Shown one piece after another: positions 29,800 through 37,315 of a DNA stretch of 37,315 nucleotides. The notes beneath the pieces are model-generated. The model ran no database searches. It was given only the letters and a program-made list of their open reading frames with translations, and had not been told where the DNA came from. The DNA comes from Phoronis australis (lineage: Eukaryota > Phoronida > Phoronidae): assembly GCA_002633005.1 (NCBI GenBank), contig NMRA01001058.1, positions 24,930 to 62,244 on the forward strand. The letters are read 5' to 3'. The position numbers and the translations under genes are program-made. Position 1 is the first letter of the stretch. Each line of letters opens with the position of its first letter.

Positions 29800-30935
29800 T
29801 GGTGGTCTTTGCGTTGGGGGTCTTGTGGCTTCATCATGACAAGTGATTTTTATTGTTCTGTCCCCCATAGTGCAGTCGTCAACCAGCAAAACCAAGATTA
29901 CAACACCAAATTAGTCTACTAAATTGTATTTCGCATGGTGAAAACAACAAAATGGAAGAAAACTTAATGCAGTCACAAATGACATGAAATCCACGTATCG
30001 CAAAAATAATTACCGGTACTTAGAAGTTATACAGCGATATTTCTAGGCCACACGACTGCAACACAGCAGTGGATGCCCGACGAGGACGATCTCAAAATGA
30101 TAGGTAATTCAAAAAATCTTAATGAAAAAAAGTAAAAAACCTAGGAAAACTAACTCCAGGGAACAATATTAATATATAATAGAGAAATAGTAGCAATGAC
30201 AAAATCTACTTACCATTACTTGCCTTAATATGGAAACAATATAATGTGCATGCTCGAACAATACCGAAAAACACAGCGAGCGGCACAACCGTTCTTCTAT
30301 GGTCACCACTGCACTCATTATTTACTTTACGTTGTTGTCATGGGCATCCGCTTGTCATCGCCCTTGCCTCTTATTTTGCACGTGATTTCGACAAGTGTCG
30401 GTACTTAGAGCACTTAGATTTTAAAACTTAGTAGTTGGCTTTACGGATAGCAAAGTGTTTAGCATAAACACTGTAGGCACTTCGATTACAAGTGCAGCAT
30501 CACACGCGCACGCGCGCATACATACTGTAGGTTGCTAACAAAGCGAGTTGCCGGTGTAACAAGGGTTCATGGTCATGTGAATTAAGCCGTAGAATTATTC
30601 TTAATAGTTCAAGATTCGGCAAATATTGTGTAAGTATATGCAATTTTCATCAGACGATTACGGCACTTACCTTGTTCCTTCCGGCAAATGTACCTATACC
30701 TCATGTGTGTTTTCTTCTTTAGATAATAAAATTTTCCTACAAAATTTAAAATTCGTACTGTTATCACAGGCGAAAGGATAACAACTGAGTTAAACGAGTT
30801 ATACTTACCTACTTAAATTAGATACTATCTATATAGTTGTATGCATACTGGTTTTATCTACAACCCAGACACAATGCCTCGCGATTTCTGAAATTGTCAT
30901 TATTTTCATGGTATGCTCTGTGTATTGTTGAAAAA
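29800..30935. other. No gene seen
   Basis: AT-rich sequence with short unsupported frames. A CG-rich alternating run (ACACGCGCACGCGCGCATAC) lies near 30503. Nothing else supportable. Confidence 0.45.
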
Positions 30936-30937
30936 TA

Positions 30938-32089
30938 TCAAGTGTCCCAAAAAGTGAACCACTTTTTGACAAAATATTTCTCAGAAACGGATAAACCGAC
31001 TTTTTTCTTACAGACGAATCTTAGGATATCATCAACAAATGTAAAACTATCGAAGAGATCTGTGTCCAATTGTGCAAGTACTTCCAAAATAAAAGCATCA
31101 GACCAAAGTATATATTAAAAGGCAATTTGGCTTATTTCAGTCTATGCTCAATTTGCCCTCCGTCTTCCTCCATGACTAAATAGAGCCATTTCTTCCAACC
31201 AGATTTTCTCCCATGACATAATTAACCTGTCTTTCTCAGTCAGTTTGCCTCTCATTCCCTGGTAAAATTTATCCTTCAGAGAGTGCCATATTGCGTTGTC
31301 CATTGGAATCCAGTCAGGACTAAGGGGACGTTACTCATCTTTATTGATGTACGTTGGTGTGGCCTCCTCCACATGAGCTTGGGTTACCATGCTCGTGCAT
31401 GAATGAGCTCTGTCTTGCTGAATCACGTCATTGTTTTCAAAATAAAGTCATCTACAATGCGGGAGAAGATTTTCATTCAATAATTGCTTGTAGTGTTGCC
31501 TGTTAACTTCGGCTCTAACAGTGCCAATAAAATGAATATTTGTTGTTGCTTCCCAAGATACTCCAGTGGAAACAATTACATTTTTGGAAAATCTGGAACT
31601 ACAGTGTATCACGATAGAGTCGAGGAGGCTGAATTTCTCTTCTTTTTGGTTTTCCATAAAAACGAACGTTTTGGCGATTTTTATCGACTTCAAGCGTTAA
31701 GTCTTCTTCACGAGTGAAAATGATTCTTTTCAAATCAGTGGCTGAATAGTGGTCCTGCAAGTATCGGCATCCAGTTTTCTTTTCCTTCTAATATTTTGGT
31801 CTCTCCGTGATACCCACGTTCTCTTGAAGATTTTTAGCGCGAGTTTTTCGCCACCTTTTTACACAGAAGACTGGATCACTTGTAAATCGCTTGCAACTTT
31901 TCTCAGAGATTTCTGAATCCCCGCGTTGTCCTGGGATTGAATCAGTTCATCAAGACGATCCTCGTTTTCTTTCAAACATAGTTTTAGGTCCCCAACAGCC
32001 ACTTTTACGAACAACAGACCGTGTGTTACATGTTTTAGCAATAAGGCTATTTGCAGTCGCATGACTCCATCCTTTCCCTGGGAAGTCTC
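30938..32089 (-). pseudogene. Broken mariner/Tc1-family transposon
   Basis: The minus strand reads, across several frames, FTREEDLTLEV, SWEATTNIHFIGTVR and QLLNENLLPH, then DVIQQDRAHSCTSMVTQAH with the second catalytic aspartate (about 31430-31390). SPDWIPMDNAIW follows with the third (about 31325-31285), and it ends in GRRRAN and a stop near 31146. About 32 residues now separate the last two aspartates, near the DD34D of mariner (a residue or two may be lost before AHS). In-frame stops and frameshifts make it inactive. A likely right end with CAAAAAGTG/CACTTTTTG lies at 30938-30970. The other end is missing where the second Kolobok copy begins. Confidence 0.75.
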
Positions 32090-32093
32090 TTAA

Positions 32094-33185
32094 AGGAGCA
32101 TGACACCCAAAAACAGCCTAATTTGTATCAATTTAGATCGAGTAGTTCTACTCCATAACGACACATACGGTTGCGTTACCTGACACCTGACGGCGGACGG
32201 AGGTGTTGAAATTATCGGATTCCGATGACGTCATCGGTTTCACACGCAGTTTGTTCAGCAGTTCATAACAGGGGTTACTGGTGTCAGCTTATCGCTTGAA
32301 GTCATCGTTTAACACCAATAAATCATCAACCTGCGATGTAAGACCCTTAAAAATACACTGAGTTCTTATAAAACGTGTTGTTTTATTTCGCTCTTACGGA
32401 TTTATTGGTATTTGCAAAGTTCGGCTGGCCAATAAGGTCCGTAGGAGGAGTTTGGGGTCTGTTTGGAAATAATTTCGAAGATTTTTCCGTGAGATACAGA
32501 CAGTATAACCTAGATCTGTGTTGTTTAGACTTGTGATTTTTTATTTCTAAACACAAAACGCTTGTTATCCTTGCCAGTGGCTCGGAGCCCGATCAGGCCC
32601 ATCGCGGCCGGCCGGATTGACTCGTTATCCCGGCCAGTGGCTCGGAAACTGATCAGACATCACGAACATAAACCAGCCAAAGTTCAGTGGAAACTAAACT
32701 TCCAGTCAAGAAAAGACTATACTAGTGAGCCTTAGTAATGTGCACCTCATTATGTTGGTGAATTAGCCACGAAACTGCAAATCTACTTACTCGTCGGGGG
32801 CCGCGAATTCAGGTTCACGAACACTCCAAAGGCATTACAAATTGCATCTAATGAGACAGACTTTGTTTCAGTTTTATATGAGTATTGGTTAGGGTGAGAA
32901 TAATTCATTTTGAAAGAGAACGCTCAGTAACAAACGTCAACATGGCAACTTGCAATCCCGACTTAGGACGAGCTAGAGCTCATCAGTCCCGACTTCGCAG
33001 GAGGATCGTTAAGTTTTACAGGCTATCAATTCGAGCAGGAATACAGTGATGAAGAAATACTAGAGAGGCGCCGTGAACAAGCTCAGACAACGGAACGTAT
33101 GAAGTTATTTGATAAGCCGACACTCGTCAGGCACTGTTGACGTCTGCAGGCAACAGACACAGAGATGTTTCACGGCCTCCCTTAC
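32094..33185. mobile_element. Kolobok-like transposon, second copy, internally deleted and truncated
   Basis: After TTAA (32090-32093) the sequence matches 26963-28145 for most of its length, then jumps to a segment matching about 29268-29290 (CAGACACAGAGATGTTT). It therefore lost the P2X7-like cysteine part and most of the THAP side. The right end is missing and the palindromic array starts. A short internal duplication of TTATCCCGGCCAGTGGCTCGG-like sequence lies at 32568-32650. Confidence 0.7.
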
Positions 33186-33645
33186 AAAAATGAACTTAAG
33201 TTTTCATCGAAAAACTTAAGTTTTTGGTCTGAAAAACTTAAGTTTTCATTCCCGAAAACTTAAGTTTTTGGCGAAAACTTAAGTATTTTGGAACAAGTTT
33301 TTTGGAACGAACTTAAGTTTTCAAAACTTAAGTTTTCAGAAAACTTAAGTTTTCAGAAAACTTAAGTTTTTCAAAAACTTAAGTTCTGAAAACTTAAGTT
33401 TTTCAAAAACTTAAGTTTTCTGAAAACTTAAGTTCGTTCGAAAAAACTTGTTCCAAAATACTGAAGTTTTTGGAAAACTTAAGTTTCAGAAACTTAAGTT
33501 TTTGAAAAACTTTAGTTTTGGAACAAGTTTTTAGTAACAAACATAAGTCATCAAAACTTAAGTTTTTGAAAACTAAGTTTTCCGAACATAAGTTTTCAAG
33601 GAACTAACTTTTGAAAACTGAAGTTTTCTAAAAGAAATAAGTTTC
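33186..33645. repeat. Palindromic minisatellite, AAAACTTAAGTTTT unit
   Basis: About 16 CTTAAG cores, nearly all within AAAACTTAAGTTTT, are spaced mostly 14-20 bases apart. A GGAACAAG segment recurs. Two arms of about 47 bases (about 33276-33322 and 33421-33470) are inverted copies of each other, including TATTTTGGAACAAGTTTTTT. The block is thus palindromic at both unit and array scale. Noncoding. Confidence 0.85.
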
Positions 33646-33649
33646 AATA

Positions 33650-34515
33650 GGACAGACATTCAAAAATTTCGACTTTCACTAAAACAAGAGTGGAGTACAG
33701 TAACAAAATTAAATGATTCTCATCAAGATTTAACAAACTAGAGTTCTATTAACATTTCATTAACAGTGATTAATTGCAGAAAATAAAATGCACTTCCTAA
33801 AATACACTAGTTCCTTAAAATAAGTGAACAAAAGTGAAATATCAAAATCTTAAAAACCAAAAACATTTCAAAAATCAGTTCATCAAGTGTCATGCATACA
33901 ATGCAGTGAAAACTAAATGAGGCTAATAATATATTCATTATTTGCATCGTTCTCAGTCTATGACACTTATGCGATAACTGAGGGAGCAAAATGGAATGTA
34001 CAAACAGAGAAATCACTACCAAATCATGAAACAAAACCAAAGAAAATGTGATTACATAGCCAGGAAGGACTACAACAAAAGTCTACGTTTCAACAGCAGA
34101 CTTTTTCAACTAAAATTACAGCAATGGCACCAAGAATAACAAATCACTGAATATGCAAAATCCAAGAATATCCGCAGAGACAAAAGCATAACATAAAACG
34201 TAACAGGTAACTAAAAGTTTATCGACAATGGCCACGGGTTTTTGGGAAGTACAATCCTTATGCTAGAAATAGTGCCTATAAATGACTAGAATCACCTATA
34301 ATTGTTAGCAACCTTAAAAATATCAATTTAAAAGTCAAAGTTTCGTTTTGTTGACAATCATAATAACAGTAAATCCAATACACTCCATGGTGCAAACAAG
34401 TTTCACTAAAAGTAACCCTAAGTACAACCTGGTTATACGAGATGGAAATTAGAAAACTTGAACACAAAAATATTCTTTTTCCAGTAATTTAAAGCTACTG
34501 AACTTCATACACATA
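33650..34515. other. No gene seen
   Basis: AT-rich sequence with two short minus-strand frames (33807-34040, 34276-34467) that are hydrophobic by composition and have no recognisable domain. Confidence 0.45.
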
Positions 34516-34517
34516 TA

Positions 34518-35014
34518 GGGCCTTTCATACTAACATAGACTCGTTGACGTTTTTGGGAGTTAATGTCAAGTTGAACGCTTAAACTTTGGTCCTGGAAGGA
34601 AGTTAACAGCGCCAGTTAACTTCGCACTAAACAGGTGGATTTAATTGCTTAGCGTCAAAGCTGCCACGCAGTATAAACGATCAAATTCAGTCCTATCGAA
34701 GTTATTGCCAGGGGCCACTGTTATCATTAACAAATTCACAGTAGTGTGATGGCTAATAGTTGCTTATACCTTGCTATAATAATCACCAATCAATTTAAAA
34801 ATACGTTTTATGTCAATTAACACATGTAAATGTTCCCAAGTTGTCACATCTTAGCGTGCAGTGCTACCTTGCGATACCTTCGATCACGACAGCGTCACCT
34901 ACTGTTTACTTTGAAGTTCATTAACTACGGAAGCCAGAATGAACGGTCCAGTTAACTTCGCAGTGTACGCCGATGCTCCGCTCAGACAAGAGTTAAGTCA
35001 ATGTGAAAGGGCCC
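34518..35014. mobile_element. 497 bp MITE flanked by TA
   Basis: Flanked by TA at 34516-34517 and 35015-35016. Left end GGGCCTTTCATACTAACATA and, inverted from the right, GGGCCCTTTCACATTGACTT are alike over about 30 bases. Internal GCCAGTTAACTTCGCA recurs at about 34611 and as TCCAGTTAACTTCGCAG at 34948. TA duplication and noncoding content suggest a nonautonomous Tc1/mariner-type element. Confidence 0.65.
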
Positions 35015-35019
35015 TATGG

Positions 35020-36335
35020 TAGACCACAAGACACTTAATCTTCTTTAGCTGGATCTGCTCGCTTAGCTTCACAGGCAAATAATCCATGTTTTGTGACTAC
35101 AAGCGCGCATTTCTGAGCTCAGATAACTGAATTCATAGGTTCATGAGCTGCAGTTCGTAAGTGCGTACGTTGCGTTGTCTGGGTAGCCTTCCTTATCCAA
35201 CGATTGTTGAAGGCACACTCTGCAATTAAAGACAAAAAAATTTAATAACAGATGGGTAAAAGCTATCAGTATAAGACAACTTAACTTGCTGGATATTTAT
35301 CGTGCTGTTTATACAACGCTGATTTGTAAAACTTTCTGACTTATATACAGAGCCTAGAAAATAGTCTTCAAACTCAAAATTTAGCCAATCACTCTCCAGG
35401 ATTCAAGTGCAAGACTAGTCTGCACGTTTACTTCAAGCATGCACTGCAGTGGGTCAGTTTTCCACATAGTGTTTTGAATGAAGTTTTAATTCTGGATTCG
35501 CGACATTCAAAACAATTTTATTCTATACAACTTGAATACAAAACATGCACATGGTCACCTATCATGCTATCACAATCTAGAACAAACCGTACATATGACA
35601 AAACTTAATGTGTTAATAAAAGTTGGATTTCAGGCTAACAAGGTATCGTATCCTGTAACTTTTTAGTTCAAGTTCTATGACAAATTAATTAATATTTTTA
35701 TCAAATGATGAAACTGTTGGCAACTGCAATAAACTACAATTCCCATTATTTTAATGAACTTTTCATTTTTTAATTCGTTAATCTGATATGAAAATGCACA
35801 ACTCTACATAATGAGCAGAGCTAGTTGTATTCTAACTAGCTGTCTCCAGCCAGCATAGAACTTCTTACTAATGTTTCATGGACATTTAGCCGGCACAACC
35901 AGGGGTAGAACTGAAAGTTTAATCTCACATGTATACTTTCGCGTGTACTTTTTGAAACTTATAGCAAAACCAAGAAGCTTTACATTGACTTGACCAAATG
36001 GCCACAAGAATCAGTGAGCTTGTTAAAGATTATAAGCCCATTGGCTAAACCAAGGACATATTTCATACTGTATCAAATTCAAACCCTGATAGCAGCACTA
36101 TTTTTAACTCAACACTGAAACATATGAAGCTCTACCTGCCATGTGGATGTAGACAGCCCAATACCACCCCTGGGTGATTGTTTCGATGCAAATGTTTGGA
36201 CGTATAGTTCTTCCAATTACTCCGCCAAGTTAATAGAGACCTGAAAACAAGGAGATATTAGCAAACATAACAGTATGTGATAGCTTCTTAAGAATCCAGA
36301 CATAACCCATTTACAGGGAATGCTATCCATGTAAA
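35020..36335. other. No gene seen
   Basis: AT-rich sequence with no open frame of note, no recognisable repeat family and no RNA gene that I can identify. Confidence 0.45.
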
Positions 36336-36338
36336 GAT

Positions 36339-36541
36339 CAGGGGCGGTCGGGCGGATCCAGGATTTTGAGTTGGGGGGCTAGGTCAGAGTAGGGTTTTGC
36401 CCATCAGACATTCACCCCTGCCCCCCCCCCAACTGCCAATTGATCTTGTAGCGTTTTAGGGGGCCGGGGCCATGGCCTCTTAGCTGTCCTCTGAATAGTT
36501 TTAGGGGGCCGGGGCCACGGCCTCTTAGCTGTCCTCTGAAT
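36339..36541. mobile_element. hAT-type MITE with CAGGGGCGG end and 46 bp tandem duplication
   Basis: Left end CAGGGGCGGTCGGGCGGAT then CCAGGATTTTGAG is hAT-like. The body matches 20811-20938 in inverse orientation (TTTGCCCATCAGACATT, C-run, GGCCATGGCC). A 46 bp segment beginning GTTTTAGGGGGCCGGGGCC is tandemly repeated at 36452 and 36498, with one C/T change in the CATGG/CACGG. The right end was not found. Confidence 0.6.
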
Positions 36542-36544
36542 CCA

Positions 36545-37284
36545 CCATGAAGATACTGGCATGGTCTTCACGAGAGGTCTTATGTAACCATAATACTTTA
36601 CAGTAAAAATAAAATTATTATCTCATGTACTACAGTAAACATATAAATACTATATCTTGTACTCCGAATCCTACCAATCACTTTACTGGCTGACATTTGC
36701 AAAGATATTAAATTGAGGTTCCAAGCAAATTTCTAGAGGGAAAAGAATATGCCCCTAGAGACATGGGGAGTCAGTCCATATTCAACTCAACTCAACTCCT
36801 AGGTAAAGTTGTACCCAGATTAACTATCACTTTCACCATGACACTGAAATATTTGATTTCAATAAAACCAGTCGAACTCGCATTGAATGTGAAAATTTTA
36901 AGTGCGACATTCTAGTATCCCACAACCCGGTAAAAATTCGAAAGCACATACTCAATCACAAAGTCAAATCACACAGATTTTCCTTATTTGCATTGAATTA
37001 TTTGGTGCAATTAGATAGGAATTATGCAAGTTTCACTGTGCGTAACAATATTTAACATGTTGACAGGTGAGAGTTCACTTGGGTACATTGTGACCTATGC
37101 CGGGGGGTATTCCAGATAGGGTACTAGTAGTGGGATCGGAATGTCCTTTCGCATTCAATAACCTAGATCCTCCCGACAAACCTGAGCAAATCAGTCAAAA
37201 TAGGCAATACAATAGTTACCGTAATCGTTCGGGTTAACGCCCTGGGCGGTACATTGGTGATTCTTAATTTTGAGAACCAGGCAC
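36545..37284. other. No gene seen
   Basis: AT-rich; a short CAACT run at 36783-36798 is the only repeat noted. Confidence 0.4.
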
Positions 37285-37315
37285 ATGCGCGCACCCAGGG
37301 GAGGCTCGAACGAGC
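37285..37315. mobile_element. Left end of a second ATGCGYGCACCCAG-ended element
   Basis: ATGCGCGCACCCAG followed by GGGAGGCTCGAA matches the inverted end at 23222 reading inwards. The element runs out of the window. Confidence 0.5.

Noticed and set aside
1-37315. tRNA, rRNA, CRISPR arrays, retroviral or LTR elements
   Set aside because: No cloverleaf with A and B boxes, no rRNA signature, no regular spacer array, and no LTR, reverse transcriptase or gag/pol motifs were recognised by eye.

Overview
The window is eukaryotic, AT-rich, intron- and repeat-dominated nuclear DNA. Nothing bacterial is present: no operons, ribosome binding sites, rRNA or tRNA genes, or CRISPR arrays. Symmetric phase 1-1 sushi (CCP) exons, many transposon families (Kolobok-, hAT- and mariner-like) and a P2X7-type cysteine-rich domain inside a transposon fit an invertebrate metazoan, plausibly a marine deuterostome. 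The sequence alone does not fix the species.

Left part (0.3-13.5 kb): one multi-exon gene on the minus strand made of tandem CCP modules. Five intact CCP exons of 186-189 bp with good splice sites lie, in transcript order, at 13.1, 11.4, 8.0, 5.0 and 2.6 kb. Two decayed CCP exons lie at 6.7 and 0.9 kb. The exons fall into three subtypes: b,b, then a,c repeated. Intron homology shows that a two-exon [a+c] block of about 3 kb was duplicated into three copies. The leftmost copy lost its middle, which fused an a-type exon half to a c-type exon half. The b-type exon block was duplicated separately. The gene runs off the left edge; its promoter, signal peptide and C-terminal exons are not seen.

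The introns hold repeats: a roughly 1.1 kb higher-order array at 3.45-4.6 kb whose subunits carry CTCF-consensus-like motifs, a repeat family with GGTCA half-sites and perfect or near-perfect DR1 elements (8.84-10.95 kb), two copies of a GTTGCATGAAAC-ended MITE, and a degenerate array (13.7-15.0 kb).

Middle (15.7-26 kb): mostly unique AT-rich DNA with short inverted-repeat elements. These include a foldback with a perfect CRE in its loop (21.24-21.40 kb) and three dispersed copies (5.64, 15.99 minus, 24.45 kb) of a roughly 270 bp element ending in three consecutive hairpins whose stems covary. A possible minus-strand gene or gene relic with paired cysteines, a basic linker and an LTWE-type exon lies at 22.4-23.84 kb.

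Right part (26.5-37.3 kb): a transposon graveyard. A hAT-like relic on the minus strand is split by a 2.6 kb TTAA-flanked Kolobok-like element that carries a THAP-like region on one strand and a P2X7-like (ballast-type) cysteine domain on the other. A second, internally deleted Kolobok copy abuts a broken mariner-family relic and a palindromic AAAACTTAAGTTTT array of about 450 bp. A TA-flanked MITE (34.5-35.0 kb) and hAT-ended repeats follow. The rest shows no gene I can support.
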